In this document: positions 25,430 through 37,410 of the stretch, piece after piece
Layout: each line of letters opens with the position of its first letter
Position numbering within the stretch: position 1 is the first letter of the stretch
Assembly: GCF_014764505.1 (NCBI RefSeq)
Contig: NZ_JACXWX010000007.1
Location: forward strand, 62,001-126,000
Source: Phormidium tenue FACHB-886
Lineage (GTDB): Bacteria > Cyanobacteriota > Cyanobacteriia > Elainellales > Elainellaceae
Reading direction: 5' to 3'
Length of the DNA: 64,000 bases
Translations under genes and position numbers: made by a program
Notes under the pieces: generated by a model
What the model was told of the DNA's origin: nothing
What the model saw: only the letters and a program-made list of their open reading frames with translations
The model's database searches: none

Positions 25430-25551
25430 GTGAACAGCCCTTCAGTGTTTGGAATTTCTCAGCAATAATATCATCCAGTCTTTGGGATTGCGTACTCTCA
25501 ATTAGGAAGTATCAATGACCTATCGCAAGTAGTATTAATACTCAACCACAG

Positions 25552-25580
25552 TAATCATAATCAGTTCATGATTGTGATTA
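25552..25580 (-). terminator. Hairpin after the ABC-F gene
   Basis: TAATCATAATCA (25552-25563) and TGATTGTGATTA (25569-25580) form a 12-bp stem with one wobble and a 5-base loop, about 24 bases after the ABC-F stop. There is no T-run, so the terminator call is weak. Confidence 0.4.
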
Positions 25581-25603
25581 AGCTAACCTTCAGCTCACCG
25601 TCG

Positions 25604-27322
25604 CTAGCCTTTTTTAACCTGCGCTTTTTGTTTCTGTTTTTCCTTTTGTTTGTCGCGTTTTGCTGCCACTTTTGCTGCTTTCTCTGCTTCGAGCGCCTCA
25701 ATGATAGAGCGGTCTTTCTCCTCAGCTATTTTGTCAAGATAATAGTGATAATCACCGCGATACAACCGCAGTTCACCGTCGCGAATTTCAACAATTTTAT
25801 TGGCAACTTGCGAGATGAAGTAGCGATCGTGAGAGACAACGATCGCCGTTCCATCGTAGTTCTGCAGGGCTCCCTCCAGCATTTCCTTTGCTGGAATATC
25901 TAAGTGATTGGTTGGCTCATCTAACACCATTAAATTAACAGGGCGCAGCAGCATTTTTGCTAGCGCCAGCCGTGCTTTTTCGCCACCGCTTAATGCAATT
26001 ACTTTCTTAAAAACAGTATCTTCACTAAATAAGAACCGTCCTAACAGTGTCCGGACTTCTTCATTTTTCCAATCTGGAACTTCGTCATGGATTGTTTCAA
26101 AAACGGTCTTGTCTAGATCAAGCGCTTCTGCCTGGTTCTGCTCAAAATATCCAGGAATTACGTTATGATCCCCTAACTTTACAGTGCCTTCGGCAGGCCG
26201 CTCCATGCCCATAATTAGCCGCAGCAGTGTCGATTTGCCACAGCCATTTGGACCCAAAAATGCGATGCGATCCCCGCGTTCAATCAGCAGTTCTGCACCT
26301 AGAAATAGGATTTTCTCATCATATATATGCGTCAAATCTTTGATGATCACTACTTCACGACCGCTACGGGGCGCTTCCGGAAAGCGAAACCTCAATGTTT
26401 TAACACCAGCCACGGGTGCTTCAATTCGTTCAACTTTCTCAAGCTGCTTCTCGCGGCTTTTTGCCTGGGTGCTTCGAGTAGCGCTGGCCCGGAACCGATC
26501 AACAAACGCCTGCTGTTTATCTAGCTCTTTCTGCTGCCGCTCAAAGGCACTAAGCTGCGCGAGCTGTGTTTCCTCTTTCTGCTGTAGGTAAGCGCTATAG
26601 TTGCCCAGATAGGTCGTTGAAATCCCCCGCTCAGTTTCCACAATTTGGGTACAGAGGCGATCCAAAAATTCTCGGTCATGGGAAACGATAACCATCGGCG
26701 TTTCAATTCGCTTCAGATATTTTTCTAGCCATTCAATCGTCTCTAGATCCAGGTGGTTAGTCGGCTCGTCTAGCAGCAGCAAATCGGGTGACTGTAGCAA
26801 AATTTTGCCTAAACCCATCCGCATCTGCCAGCCGCCGCTGAATGAGCTAACGAATCGATCGCCATCAGTGGGATCGAAGCCCATTTCTGGCAAAATTTTC
26901 TCAATCCGTGCTTCCAATCCATAGCCATCTAGTGCTTCAAACTGGCGCTGGAACCGATCGAGCTTGTGAATCAAACGATCAAGCAATTCGGGATCAGCCG
27001 CTTGCATATCGTGCTGGACTTGTAGAATCGCTTCGTGAACCTGATTCGCTTCAGTAAAAGCCCGCCAGAATTCATCCCGCACAATTCGTTGGGGATCAAT
27101 GTCAAATTCTTGATTGAGATAGCCGATATGCAGACTGGTAGGGCGGACAATATTGCCTGCCGTTGGCTCAATTTCGCCTGTAATAATCTTGAGCTGCGTT
27201 GATTTCCCGGCTCCGTTGACCCCCACTAACCCAATTCGATCGCCCGGCTTCACTTCCCAGTTAATGTCTTTCAGCACTTCGCCTGTCGGATAGATTTTGC
27301 TGATATGTTCCAGGCGCAGCAT
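25604..27322 (-). CDS. ABC-F family ATPase
   Basis: A 572-residue soluble protein with two ATPase cassettes and no membrane domain. Walker A motifs are GVNGAGKST (34-42) and GPNGCGKST, signatures are FSGGWQMRMGL and LSGGEKARLAL, and the two cassettes are joined by a charged linker with KQQAFVDRFRASA. ABC-F proteins bind the ribosomal E site and relieve stalled translation or protect it from antibiotics. The C-terminal tail is extremely lysine-rich (KRDKQKEKQKQK). The subfamily, for example Uup or YdiF-like, is not certain. Confidence 0.93.
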   Translation of the reverse strand: MLRLEHISKIYPTGEVLKDINWEVKPGDRIGLVGVNGAGKSTQLKIITGEIEPTAGNIVRPTSLHIGYLNQEFDIDPQRIVRDEFWRAFTEANQVHEAILQVQHDMQAADPELLDRLIHKLDRFQRQFEALDGYGLEARIEKILPEMGFDPTDGDRFVSSFSGGWQMRMGLGKILLQSPDLLLLDEPTNHLDLETIEWLEKYLKRIETPMVIVSHDREFLDRLCTQIVETERGISTTYLGNYSAYLQQKEETQLAQLSAFERQQKELDKQQAFVDRFRASATRSTQAKSREKQLEKVERIEAPVAGVKTLRFRFPEAPRSGREVVIIKDLTHIYDEKILFLGAELLIERGDRIAFLGPNGCGKSTLLRLIMGMERPAEGTVKLGDHNVIPGYFEQNQAEALDLDKTVFETIHDEVPDWKNEEVRTLLGRFLFSEDTVFKKVIALSGGEKARLALAKMLLRPVNLMVLDEPTNHLDIPAKEMLEGALQNYDGTAIVVSHDRYFISQVANKIVEIRDGELRLYRGDYHYYLDKIAEEKDRSIIEALEAEKAAKVAAKRDKQKEKQKQKAQVKKG

Positions 27323-27421
27323 TCGAGACTCCCTTGGCGATTGTTTTAACTAATATTGCATCAGACCAACTTTAACAAAATTTTAAGAGCTATTGGGGGC
27401 AGGTAATGCTGGAAGGGCAAA

Positions 27422-28678
27422 TCATGCTTCATTTGAGAGCAGCAAATTTTCAAGAAACTCATACAGCTCTGCTTCAGCCTGTCCTTGCAGCTGCCAGTCT
27501 TTCAGCTCGATTAAGCCTTGGGCTAGCTCGGTCGATCGCTTCTTGTAGGTATTATGGGCAGTTAGTAAATCCATAAAAACTTCCCGCTCAATTTGCAATC
27601 GATCGGCATCCTCGGGTAAAGGCGAGGCATAAGCCACCGCATCTGCCTCATATTTCAGTAGAAAAATCAGGGCACGGCTAATCTGCTGGAGCTGGAGCTG
27701 CAGCTGCCGTGTATCAAGATCGAGGCGATCGAATCCTACTTGCCCATCTAGCCGTAGCTCCACGATCGGCTCTTCATCTGGGTTGAGCTTCTTTGCTTGG
27801 ATCGCCTGGTGAATCTCAGCAACTGCCCCCTGCTTAATTTCCTCAACGCTTTCTTGTCCTCTAGCAGTTAGCCGTAGCCGCACGACTGGACGCTGCTGAT
27901 AATCTTGCTTCAGCTCTGCCTTGACTCCAGTGCTGTCCATTTCAACTAGGTAAACACCGCGATCAAACCCTGCCTCTTCCACACTGTTTGCCTCGATAGA
28001 ACCCGGATTAAAGATCCAGCCCTCGAGCGCGTAGCTTTTGTGAATATGCCCCAGCGCCAGATAGTTCACGCCTGCCTGTTTCAACGGCAGCACTTCGGCA
28101 TAGCGCAGTGCCCCTTGATAGCGGGCTATTTGCCCCTCTAAGCCGTGATGAAACATCATCACAGTCTGGTTAATCGGCGGTAGAGTTCGAATAGCGGCAG
28201 CAATTTGCTCGATCGCCCGTGGCGCAGAAGCACCATACCACTGCGACCCTAACACGCGCACACCGCAGTCAAGGTCAATATATCCCCCAGAGCAACCATC
28301 CCACGGTGAGTATAAGGGTTCCCCCATTGCTACATCACCCGTTTCTAGGAGAATCAGCAGCTGCCAATCCGCCAAATACCGCAGCCAGCTTGTCTTGGTT
28401 CCGTAAGGACGATTGTCGTGATTCCCTTCGATCGCCAGCACCGGAATCCCGGCGGCTTTTAGCGACCGCAAGGCAATTTGCGCTTGGTTCAAAGTACTCG
28501 GCTGGATATTGCGATGCTCAAACAAATCGCCTGCAATCAAAACAAAATCAACTTGTTCACCAATCGCATACTTCTCGATCGCATCCTGAAAGGCATAGAA
28601 AAAATCCTGAGTGCGCTGCTTGTTGTCGTAGCGATCGAACCCTAAATGAACATCGGCAAGGTGAAGAAAGCGTGGCAT
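27422..28678 (-). CDS. SbcD/YhaO-like DNA repair exonuclease
   Basis: A 418-residue metallophosphoesterase of the SbcD/Mre11/YhaO group. The five motifs are all seen: ADVHLGFD near the N-terminus, AGDLFEH, EGNHDN, FHHGLEG and LGHIHK. These hold the two manganese ions used for nuclease action on DNA ends. SbcC is not adjacent, so the partner is elsewhere or absent. It lies 99 bases upstream of the ABC-F gene on the same strand. Confidence 0.9.
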   Translation of the reverse strand: MPRFLHLADVHLGFDRYDNKQRTQDFFYAFQDAIEKYAIGEQVDFVLIAGDLFEHRNIQPSTLNQAQIALRSLKAAGIPVLAIEGNHDNRPYGTKTSWLRYLADWQLLILLETGDVAMGEPLYSPWDGCSGGYIDLDCGVRVLGSQWYGASAPRAIEQIAAAIRTLPPINQTVMMFHHGLEGQIARYQGALRYAEVLPLKQAGVNYLALGHIHKSYALEGWIFNPGSIEANSVEEAGFDRGVYLVEMDSTGVKAELKQDYQQRPVVRLRLTARGQESVEEIKQGAVAEIHQAIQAKKLNPDEEPIVELRLDGQVGFDRLDLDTRQLQLQLQQISRALIFLLKYEADAVAYASPLPEDADRLQIEREVFMDLLTAHNTYKKRSTELAQGLIELKDWQLQGQAEAELYEFLENLLLSNEA

Positions 28679-28992
28679 AAGTGGCAGCGTAGTACAAGAG
28701 GACTATTCACTCTGCACATTCTAGATCTAGTTAGGCGATCGGAGTTGGGGTTTAGGAAAATTTCTAACAGATGAGCGGAGGTATCTCGATAGCGCTAACT
28801 ACTTCTAGCTCCCTTAGTTAAATTATGACCAAATAGATCTAATACGAAAACACAAAAAAGGAGCAGCATTGGCGGCTCCAGAATGTTTAGCACTTATGGC
28901 GCTATTTACCTAAATCAGAATATGTGAAAACCTCAGGAAGCGAAATTTCCGTAAAGGTTTGCCCAACGAAGGCACTAGTGCTATCGACAGGA
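28679..28992. other. Intergenic region
   Basis: The gap between the SbcD-like gene and prfA. It contains the operon terminator at 28853-28879 and, to the left, the likely promoter of the nuclease gene. No open frame is seen. Confidence 0.5.
28853..28879 (-). terminator. Intrinsic terminator of the ribosomal super-operon
   Basis: Read on the minus strand, GGAGC (28879-28875) pairs with GCTCC (28864-28860), with a further GC pair inside and a four-base loop, and is followed by TTTTTTGTG. It lies about 110 bases beyond the prfA stop and ends the 31-gene block. Confidence 0.8.
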
Positions 28993-30138
<1,146 letters not shown>

Positions 30139-30153
30139 TTACGGCTACTGACG

Positions 30154-30396
30154 CTATTTTTTCTTAGCATCTCCACTCGATTTGGAAGAATCTGACATGC
30201 CGTACTTTCGCAAGAAGCGTTCTACACGACCTTCGGTGTCAATAATCTTTTGGGTTCCCGTAAAGAAGGGATGATTCCCTGACCAAACGTCTACATGCAG
30301 TTCGGGCTTGGTGGAACCAACGGTCATCACTAGTTCACCGTTGCAGTAAACTTTCGCTTCGGGATACCACTCAGGGTGAATATCAGCTTTTGCCAT
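30154..30396 (-). CDS. rpmE: 50S ribosomal protein bL31
   Basis: An 80-residue bL31. The family core (HPEWYPEAKVYCNGEL, ELHVDVWSGNHPFFTGTQK) is clear. It has only one of the zinc-binding cysteines, so it is the C-minus form, which binds no zinc; this is usual in cyanobacteria. bL31 bridges the 50S central protuberance and the 30S head. It lies between rpsI and prfA. Confidence 0.95.
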   Translation of the reverse strand: MAKADIHPEWYPEAKVYCNGELVMTVGSTKPELHVDVWSGNHPFFTGTQKIIDTEGRVERFLRKYGMSDSSKSSGDAKKK

Positions 30397-30495
30397 GGTG
30401 TCAATTGAGTAAAAGTTAGTGCTGTTCTGATCTCAAGCTATCTTCATTCTAGCGAGCCTAACGCAGTCGCAACCTGCCAGCGGCAGTGAACTAGT

Positions 30496-30909
30496 TTAGC
30501 GCTTAGAGTACTGAGGCGCTTTGCGTGCCTTGTGTAACCCGTACTTCTTCCGTTCTTTAGCGCGGGGATCACGCGTGAGGTAGCCCTCAACTTTCAGGGG
30601 CTTGCGGTTTTCTGGGTCAAGTTCGCACAGCGCCCGAGCTACACCCAGTCGAATTGAATCCGCCTGTCCCGTTAAGCCGCCACCTGACGCACTCACCAAG
30701 ATATCGTATTCGTTCTCCAAGCCCAGCGTTTCTAGCGGAGCCTTGGCGACCGAGAGATAGGTAGGATTAAACTGAAGATACAGATCCCCAGGCTTGCCAT
30801 TAATAGTAATTTGACCTGTACCTGGGACAAGACGCACACGCGCGACGGCAGACTTCCGCCGACCTGTGCCCCAATACATAACGCGATCGCTCTTATCAAT
30901 TGCCTGCAT
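30496..30909 (-). CDS. rpsI: 30S ribosomal protein uS9
   Basis: A 137-residue uS9. The start of the fold ([19 protein letters not shown]) and the C-terminal RKAPQYSKR, which reaches into the P-site tRNA contact, are intact. It starts five bases after the rplM stop, the standard rplM-rpsI pair. Confidence 0.97.
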   Translation of the reverse strand: MQAIDKSDRVMYWGTGRRKSAVARVRLVPGTGQITINGKPGDLYLQFNPTYLSVAKAPLETLGLENEYDILVSASGGGLTGQADSIRLGVARALCELDPENRKPLKVEGYLTRDPRAKERKKYGLHKARKAPQYSKR

Positions 30910-30914
30910 TCGTT

Positions 30915-31364
30915 TTAACCTCTAGGAATAGTTGTGACATTAAGAACTTCGGGCTGCTGTGCTTGGTGCGGATGGTTGGGTCCAGTGTAGACCTTCAGCT
31001 TGGTAAAGAGCTGCCTTCCTAAGGTGTTTTTGGGCAGCATTCCCTTCACAGCTTGCTCAATAATTCGCTCTGGAATCCGCTCCTGCAGTTGAGCAAACGT
31101 CTCAGTTTTCATACCACCCGGACGACCGGAATGACGACGGTACAATTTTTGAACGCGCTTCTTGCCCGTGATGTCTATCTTTTCGGCGTTTACCACAATT
31201 ACGAAGTCGCCTGTGTCTAGATGCGGCGTGTAGGTTGGCTTGTTCTTGCCGCGCAACACCATGGCAATCTCGCTAGCGAGCCGTCCGAGGCGCTGGTTTG
31301 CAGCGTCAACTATATACCAGTTGCGCTCGATCGTATCTTGGGGAGGAAGGTAAGTTTTATTCAT
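30915..31364 (-). CDS. rplM: 50S ribosomal protein uL13
   Basis: The 149-residue protein shows the uL13 core: [19 protein letters not shown] near the N-terminus and MLPKNTLGR followed by [11 protein letters not shown]. An early assembly protein of the 50S. It lies 52 bases after truA and is coupled to rpsI. Confidence 0.97.
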   Translation of the reverse strand: MNKTYLPPQDTIERNWYIVDAANQRLGRLASEIAMVLRGKNKPTYTPHLDTGDFVIVVNAEKIDITGKKRVQKLYRRHSGRPGGMKTETFAQLQERIPERIIEQAVKGMLPKNTLGRQLFTKLKVYTGPNHPHQAQQPEVLNVTTIPRG

Positions 31365-31416
31365 AGTGCGTCACTGTGCTTCAGCTTGCGTAAAGTTTCA
31401 GGGTGTAAAAATTTGG

Positions 31417-32304
31417 TTAGCAGGTTCCAGAGAGTATTTCTGCCGTGGGCAAGAGAAAATGGGGCTGTGTGTCAAACCAAAGCTCGGGCGGCAGTGGAAA
31501 ATCTGGGTAACCCACTCGCAGCAAGCACAATCCTTGCGGAGGAGCGGCATATTTCACCAAATCTCGCCGCTGCTGCTGCCAGATCTCGGTGAACTCATGG
31601 GGAGATCGCATTTCGCTTCCCACCTCTACCAACATCCCTACTAGCAGCCTGACCATGCCGTAGAGGAAGCCGCTTGCCTGCAGCTCAATCTCAATCAAGG
31701 CACCGCGCCGTGTACACTCTGCCACCTGCACATCTACCCAGGAATGAGGGCGTTTTGAGCCAGCCCGATGGAACGCTGCGAGATGCTGCTGCCCAACCAA
31801 AGGCTCCAGTGCCTTCTGCATCAGTGCTTCACTAAGCGGTGACAAATAATAGTGCCACGCAAACGAACGCACAAACAGATTTGGACGGGACTCTGTGTAA
31901 ATCGTATAGCGATAGCGACGCCACACAGCAGAAAAACGAGCGTGCCAATTTGCACTGACGGCAGTCGAGGCGCGGATCAAAACATCCTTTGCTAACCGTG
32001 CATTAAGGATATCCGCCCAACGATGCGCTGGAATATGAGCAGGTGCATCAAAGTGAGCAATCTGCGCGGCTGCATGAACCCCCGCATCAGTACGCCCAGC
32101 ACCATGCAGTGTGACAGGATAACCTACCATGGAAGCAATCGCCGTCTCGATCTCCTGCTGCACTGTACGCTGCTTAAGCTGCCGCTGCCAGCCATGAAAA
32201 TGAGTACCCAGGTACTGAATGACCAAGGCAACCCGCTGTTTTTCCATTGGCTGAATGACTGAATTCGCTTTGGAAAGGCTAGTAGCTGGCATCACAACCA
32301 TCAC
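31417..32304 (-). CDS. truA: tRNA pseudouridine(38-40) synthase TruA
   Basis: A 295-residue TruA, which makes pseudouridine at positions 38-40 in tRNA anticodon arms. The catalytic Asp is in GAGRTDAGVHA near residue 72, and the substrate block GTHFHGWQRQ is present. The first 19 residues are poorly conserved; an internal Met before EKQRVALVIQYLG at about 32247 is a plausible alternative start. It stands between rplQ and rplM, as in other cyanobacteria. Confidence 0.95.
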   Translation of the reverse strand: MMVVMPATSLSKANSVIQPMEKQRVALVIQYLGTHFHGWQRQLKQRTVQQEIETAIASMVGYPVTLHGAGRTDAGVHAAAQIAHFDAPAHIPAHRWADILNARLAKDVLIRASTAVSANWHARFSAVWRRYRYTIYTESRPNLFVRSFAWHYYLSPLSEALMQKALEPLVGQQHLAAFHRAGSKRPHSWVDVQVAECTRRGALIEIELQASGFLYGMVRLLVGMLVEVGSEMRSPHEFTEIWQQQRRDLVKYAAPPQGLCLLRVGYPDFPLPPELWFDTQPHFLLPTAEILSGTC

Positions 32305-32309
32305 TGAAC

Positions 32310-32660
32310 CTAGGTTAGCTCAATGATCGCCATCTCTGCATTGTCACCACGACGGTTGATCGTGCGGAGGATGCGAGTATAGCCGCCAGTACGATCGCCA
32401 TAACGATCCTTTACCTGCTCAAACAGCACATGAACAAGCTGTTTGTCATAAATGTAGCCCATTGCCTCTCGACGAGCGGCAAGCGAACCATCTTTAGCTA
32501 GGGTGATCATCCGTTCTGCTTCGGAGCGAACGGCTTTCGCTCTCACCTTGGTCGTGGTGATACGACCATGACGAATTAGTTCTGTAGTTAGCGCCCTCAA
32601 AAGTGCTTTTCGTTGGTCAGCAGGCTTACCCAACTGCGGGACGCGACAACGGTGACGCAT
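32310..32660 (-). CDS. rplQ: 50S ribosomal protein bL17
   Basis: The 116-residue protein begins [19 protein letters not shown], the universal bL17 start, so the ATG at 32660 is used although the frame is open further upstream. bL17 sits at the exit of the peptide tunnel. It is five bases from truA and follows rpoA, the usual order. Confidence 0.97.
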   Translation of the reverse strand: MRHRCRVPQLGKPADQRKALLRALTTELIRHGRITTTKVRAKAVRSEAERMITLAKDGSLAARREAMGYIYDKQLVHVLFEQVKDRYGDRTGGYTRILRTINRRGDNAEMAIIELT

Positions 32661-32735
32661 AGTAGAAACAAAATAAACAATACAAAACGACACAAAAAAG
32701 CGACAGAAAGTAGTTCTCTGCCTCAGCCTCTCTAA

Positions 32736-33686
32736 CTACTGGGCAGGACGCGAAGACTTATCATGCGGTAGCGTGATACCCAACCGGTCCTGCAGCGCCT
32801 CGATCACTTCTTCTGCTGATTTCGCTCCAAAGTTCTTGATTTCCAAGAGATCTTCTTGAGTGTAGTCCAGCAGATCGGCAACGGAGTTGATTTGTGCCCG
32901 TTTCAGGCAGTTGTAGGCCCGCACTGAAAGCTGCAGTTCTTCAATCGGAATTTGATTAGCGGGATCGTCCGAACCTTCGTCTAAATCATCGATCGGTGCA
33001 AAATCGATCTCCCGTAGCGGATTAAAGAGTCCAACCAAAATGTCTGCTGCTTGGCTCAAGGCTTCCTGCGGAGTCAAACTGCCGTTCGTCCAAATCTCCA
33101 TAACAAGGCGATCTTTTTCTAGTGACTCTCCCAGCCTGGCGCTTTCAATCGAGTAGTTCACCTTGCGAACTGGCATGAAAATTGAGTCAATCTGCAGGAA
33201 ATCTAAAGCGGAACCTTCATCACGGCTACGATCGATTGCTCGGTATCCTACCCCTTTCTCAATTCGGAATTCCATCTCTAGCGTTGCACCTGCCGCTATG
33301 GTTGCAACATACTGATCTGGATTAATGACCTCAACCTCTGAAGGAAGCTCAAAGTAGGCTGCCGTGATGGTAGCAGGTCCTTCAACACGCAAACGACCAA
33401 TCTGAGGCTGCGAAGAGTAACTTTTAAGGACAATTTCCTTCATGTTCATCAGAACATCAAGCACATCCTCTCGCACACCCGGAACCGTCATAAACTCATG
33501 CGTGACGCCCGCAATCCGAACGGCAGTCACGGCGGCTCCCTCCAAGTTGGAGAGTAACACCCGCCGTAGCGCATTTCCGACTGTGATCCCCTGACCACGA
33601 TCGAGGGGTTCTAAAATAAATTTGCTGTATGAGCTTCGATCTTCACTTGTATCGGATTCAATGCACTCAACTTGAAACTGTGCCAC
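32736..33686 (-). CDS. rpoA: RNA polymerase alpha subunit
   Basis: A 316-residue alpha subunit. The N-terminal dimerisation domain (QGITVGNALRRVLLSNLEG) assembles beta and beta'. The C-terminal domain (SVRAYNCLKRAQINSVADLL, then LLEIKNFGAKSAEEV) contacts UP elements and activators. It is in the standard place after rpsK and before rplQ. Confidence 0.98.
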   Translation of the reverse strand: MAQFQVECIESDTSEDRSSYSKFILEPLDRGQGITVGNALRRVLLSNLEGAAVTAVRIAGVTHEFMTVPGVREDVLDVLMNMKEIVLKSYSSQPQIGRLRVEGPATITAAYFELPSEVEVINPDQYVATIAAGATLEMEFRIEKGVGYRAIDRSRDEGSALDFLQIDSIFMPVRKVNYSIESARLGESLEKDRLVMEIWTNGSLTPQEALSQAADILVGLFNPLREIDFAPIDDLDEGSDDPANQIPIEELQLSVRAYNCLKRAQINSVADLLDYTQEDLLEIKNFGAKSAEEVIEALQDRLGITLPHDKSSRPAQ

Positions 33687-33761
33687 AGCCTAGCCTCCCT
33701 TCTTTCTCGCCCTAGAAAGTACTCTTTCTTCACTCCTCAACACCCCATTGATTCAGCAGCT

Positions 33762-34160
33762 TTAAACGCGGCGTCGCTTGGGGGGACGACAACCATTGTG
33801 AGGGATTGGCGTTACATCTCGAATTAATGTGATTTCCAAACCTGCTCCCTGCAGCGCTCGGATCGCAGTTTCCCGTCCAGAACCTGGGCCGCTTACCATC
33901 ACTTCAATCTGGCGCATCCCTTGATCTGCTGCCCGACGACCTGCATTCTCAGCTGCCGTTTGAGCCGCAAATGGAGTTCCTTTCTTTGCACCCTTAAACC
34001 CACTAGAACCTGAGGATGCCCAGGAGATCGCTTCACCGTTTATGTCGGTGATCGTGATGATTGTGTTGTTGAACGTAGACTGAATATGCGCTACGCCGCT
34101 AGGGACATTCCGCTTCTGCTTTTTCGCGCCACCCGTCTTCTTTGTTGGTTGTCTCGCCAT
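33762..34160 (-). CDS. rpsK: 30S ribosomal protein uS11
   Basis: A 132-residue uS11 with [15 protein letters not shown] at the start of the fold and the C-terminal signature [19 protein letters not shown]. It forms part of the 30S platform with uS7 near the E site. Confidence 0.97.
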   Translation of the reverse strand: MARQPTKKTGGAKKQKRNVPSGVAHIQSTFNNTIITITDINGEAISWASSGSSGFKGAKKGTPFAAQTAAENAGRRAADQGMRQIEVMVSGPGSGRETAIRALQGAGLEITLIRDVTPIPHNGCRPPKRRRV

Positions 34161-34294
34161 ACGTGCTGCCTTTCTGCCAATGTAATCTCAAATCAAAGCC
34201 CAAACATATCTAAATACAAATAATTGAGTGCCTAAACCCCAACTGCTTGCTGCAGCCACCTGCCGCATGAAACTGATGCTGCCAAAGCGCCCAA

Positions 34295-34678
34295 TTACTT
34301 CTTGCCAGGTGCCTTTTTCTTCCCTGCTACCGTCCGGCGTCCACCTCGACGGGTCCGTGCGTTAGTACGCGTCCGTTGACCACGTACTGGCAGCCCCATA
34401 CGATGGCGACGACCCCGATAAGTGCCAATGTCCATCAACCGTTTGATGTTCATGGACTCTAGACGACGTAGGTCACCCTCTACCTGGTAATCTCCTTCAA
34501 CGACTTCCCTGAGTGAAATGACTTCAGCGTCGCTGAGATCCTTGATACGGGTATCAGGGTTAACACCTGTTTTAGCTAAAACCTGCTTTGACCGCGTTAA
34601 GCCAATACCATAGATGTAAGTCAAACCAATCTCAACGCGCTTGTCTCGGGGGAGGTCAACTCCTGCAATTCGTGCCAC
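34295..34678 (-). CDS. rpsM: 30S ribosomal protein uS13
   Basis: The 127-residue protein starts [20 protein letters not shown] and ends in the basic tail that contacts P-site tRNA, with [19 protein letters not shown] before it. It lies in the head of the 30S subunit. The gap of about 130 bases to rpsK has no gene. Confidence 0.97.
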   Translation of the reverse strand: MARIAGVDLPRDKRVEIGLTYIYGIGLTRSKQVLAKTGVNPDTRIKDLSDAEVISLREVVEGDYQVEGDLRRLESMNIKRLMDIGTYRGRRHRMGLPVRGQRTRTNARTRRGGRRTVAGKKKAPGKK

Positions 34679-34811
34679 GTTCCAAACCTCTCTTTATTGC
34701 TTCTATCAGCCGCTAGCCGTAAATCTAAAGTTCTGAAAGTCCAGGCAATGCTTTGAAGCTCGTAATGCTTAATTTGGAAGGCACTAAGCGCCTGGAAACT
34801 GCTAAAAATAA

Positions 34812-34925
34812 CTAACCCTGACGCTGCTTGTGTTTTGGGTTAGAACAAATCACCATAACCCGACCGCGACGACGGATGACGCGGCACTTTTCGCACATTC
34901 TTTTTACAGATGCTCGGACTTTCAT
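34812..34925 (-). CDS. rpmJ: 50S ribosomal protein bL36
   Basis: A 37-codon gene, ATG at 34925 and TAG at 34814-34812. The protein begins [13 protein letters not shown] and contains the zinc ligands Cys11, Cys14, Cys27 and His32 of the zinc-binding C-plus form. It is in the conserved place between infA and rpsM. Confidence 0.97.
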   Translation of the reverse strand: MKVRASVKRMCEKCRVIRRRGRVMVICSNPKHKQRQG

Positions 34926-35113
34926 GTCCCCTAAGTTATATTCAAGACTACAAACGTAATATCATATCGCTTAACAGAAGCACTGTCAACTTGCTGACAC
35001 AGCCTGCTTCAGCAGCAAGAATTTCGATTCACTCCAAGCTCAGTGAGCTTGAAATGAGCATACTAGAACTAGCAGCAGCTCAGAACAATAACTGTCCTAT
35101 GCCACCTGTGTCG

Positions 35114-35350
35114 CTACTTTTTGGTATTTGTATTGCGGAGACGATAAGTAATCCTACCTTTAGTTAAGTCATAGGGCGTTAGCTCCACTTTAACGCGATC
35201 GCCTGGCAGGATTTTGATGTAATTGCGGCGAATCTTGCCAGAGATGTGGGCAAGCACATTGAAGCCATTATCCAAATCAACTCGAAACATAGCATTGGGC
35301 AGTGAGTCTGTCACTGTCCCTTCCATCTCAATTAGATCCTGTTTAGACAA
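35114..35350 (-). CDS. infA: Translation initiation factor IF-1
   Basis: A 78-residue OB-fold protein with the IF-1 core ([20 protein letters not shown], then [20 protein letters not shown]). It occupies the 30S A site during initiation. The tail NTNTKK makes it a few residues longer than most. It lies between adk and rpmJ. Confidence 0.97.
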   Translation of the reverse strand: MSKQDLIEMEGTVTDSLPNAMFRVDLDNGFNVLAHISGKIRRNYIKILPGDRVKVELTPYDLTKGRITYRLRNTNTKK

Positions 35351-35539
35351 AGCGAGTACTCCTGGTATAAATTTGACGCGAGTAAGGCTCTAAAACCTAC
35401 TACAAAGCGAGGGCTTGACACTCTCTCTAGCCTAACAAATGTTTACAAAAGCGGCTTAAGCTCCGGTAGCTCTAGCATGTGATGAAGCTGAGCTACCGTT
35501 GGCAGAGTAACCCTAGATCCGTTTTTGGAGATTGTCAAG

Positions 35540-36097
35540 TCATGCCGATTTAAGAATTTGCCACAGCTTAGCGGTTATTTCTTCGATTTTCTGGTCGCCG
35601 TCAATCGTGATGAGCTGGTGGCGACTGTTGTAGAAATCAATAAGGGGGGCAGTCTGCGCTCGGTAGACCTCTAAACGGTTGCGGATAACTTCTTCTGTGT
35701 CATCTTTTCGCCCCCGGAGTAGCAACCGTGCGAGCAGTGCTTCGTCAGGTACATCAAAATTGATGACATTGTCGCAGGTCTGATGGATCTCATTTAGTAA
35801 GTTATCCAAGAACTCTGCCTGAGCCACTGTGCGAGGAAACCCATCTAGAATCCATCCAGCTTTAGCATCCTCTTGACCGAGCCGATCGCGCACCAAATCA
35901 AGAATGAGCTGATCTGGAACCAATTCACCTTGATCCATGTAAGACTGGGCTTTTTGCCCCAGTTCTGTTTTTAGGGCCACCGCAGTACGCAAAATTTCAC
36001 CGGTCGAGATGTGAGGAATTTGCTGCTCCTGCGCCAGCATTAAAGCTTGAGTGCCCTTTCCAGCTCCTGGCGGACCCAGGAAAATTAATCGTGCCAC
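35540..36097 (-). CDS. adk: Adenylate kinase, short form
   Basis: The 185-residue enzyme converts AMP and ATP into two ADP. The P-loop [10 protein letters not shown] is at residues 7-16. The lid ([14 protein letters not shown]) is the short type without the zinc-finger insert. The start is a GTG whose G is shared with the TAG stop of secY, so translation is coupled. Confidence 0.97.
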   Translation of the reverse strand: MARLIFLGPPGAGKGTQALMLAQEQQIPHISTGEILRTAVALKTELGQKAQSYMDQGELVPDQLILDLVRDRLGQEDAKAGWILDGFPRTVAQAEFLDNLLNEIHQTCDNVINFDVPDEALLARLLLRGRKDDTEEVIRNRLEVYRAQTAPLIDFYNSRHQLITIDGDQKIEEITAKLWQILKSA

Positions 36098-37410
36098 TAT
36101 TGTTTCACCATTCCTTCGTAGCGTTGGGAAATCACGTAGGTTTGGATCTGCTTTGCCGTGTCAATTGCCACCCCTACTAGAATCAGCAGTGAAGTTGCCC
36201 CCAGTCTTTGAAAGGTAGTCACATTAGTTGCGCCTTCCACGATCGTGGGAACGATAGCGATCGCGCCCAAGAAAATAGCACCTAGAAAAGTCAAGCGGTT
36301 TAGCACCCGCTCAATATATTCACTAGTAGCTTTACCCGGGCGAATGCCTGGAATACTAGATCCCATCTTCTTAAGGTTTTGAGACAAATCTACGGGATCA
36401 ACGAAGAGAGAGGTATAGAAATAGCTGAAGAAGATAATCAACCCCAGATACAGCACGATATAAACCCAGCTTCCAGGACTAAGATATTTGATTGCCTGAG
36501 TCAGGATTGGGTTATCTGGCAGCACTTGCAGCAAAAAGAATGGTAGAGATAGGAAAGCGTAAGTGAAGATAATAGGCATCACACCGCCCTGGTTAAGCCG
36601 CAGCGGCAGATAGCTGCTTCTCTCTAGATACATCCGCCGACCCACCTGACGACGCGCAGAGATAATTGGAATTCGCCGAGTGCCTTCCTGTACAAATACA
36701 ATCCCAACAATCATTGCCAGGAAAACGAACGCAAGCAGAATAACACCGCCTACCGTGCTGCGATCGTTGCTGTTCTGTGCCAGTTCAATCGTGTTACCAA
36801 TTTGAGCGGGTAAAGAAGAGACAATGCTGACAAAGATAAGCAGCGATGCACCGTTACCAATACCGCGCTCAGTAATCAGCTCCCCTACCCACATGACGAA
36901 CATAGATCCAGCGGTTAGTGCTAGCGCTGTTTCTGCAATGAAAACAGGACCCGGATTAGTTGCGTAGTTATTTACAAAGATGGCAAGACCTACACTTTGA
37001 ATAATCCCCCAGCCCAAGGCTACATAGCGAGTGATTTGGGAGATTTTGCGCTTTCCGGCTTCACCTTCGTTCTTCTGTAGGTCTTCCAAGCTCGGCAAAG
37101 CCTTCGTCATCAGCTGCATGATGATCGAAGCGTTGATGTAGGGCAAAATGCCCAGAGCGAAGATGCCTAAGGCTGATAGACCGCCGCCCACAAATAAATC
37201 AAATAGTCCAACTAGGCTACCCAATGCACCACCTTGCACAGCCTGCTGGAAGGCGTCCCGATCAATTCCTGGAACCGGAATTCGGATACCTAGGCGAACT
37301 AAAATTAGCATTCCGACGGTAATCAACAGCCGCCCTCTCAGTCCAGCGGCTTGTGCCATCTGAACAAATGTTTCTTGCGCTGTTGGTGCTTTATCTCGGT
37401 TAACAACCAT
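36097..37410 (-). CDS. secY: Protein translocase subunit SecY
   Basis: A 437-residue channel protein with ten membrane helices. Family blocks include [14 protein letters not shown] in the first periplasmic loop, [17 protein letters not shown] in the plug and second helix, and [20 protein letters not shown] in a late cytoplasmic loop. It forms the SecYEG pore in thylakoid and plasma membranes. It follows rplO after 161 bases and overlaps adk by one base. Confidence 0.98.
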   Translation of the reverse strand: MVVNRDKAPTAQETFVQMAQAAGLRGRLLITVGMLILVRLGIRIPVPGIDRDAFQQAVQGGALGSLVGLFDLFVGGGLSALGIFALGILPYINASIIMQLMTKALPSLEDLQKNEGEAGKRKISQITRYVALGWGIIQSVGLAIFVNNYATNPGPVFIAETALALTAGSMFVMWVGELITERGIGNGASLLIFVSIVSSLPAQIGNTIELAQNSNDRSTVGGVILLAFVFLAMIVGIVFVQEGTRRIPIISARRQVGRRMYLERSSYLPLRLNQGGVMPIIFTYAFLSLPFFLLQVLPDNPILTQAIKYLSPGSWVYIVLYLGLIIFFSYFYTSLFVDPVDLSQNLKKMGSSIPGIRPGKATSEYIERVLNRLTFLGAIFLGAIAIVPTIVEGATNVTTFQRLGATSLLILVGVAIDTAKQIQTYVISQRYEGMVKQ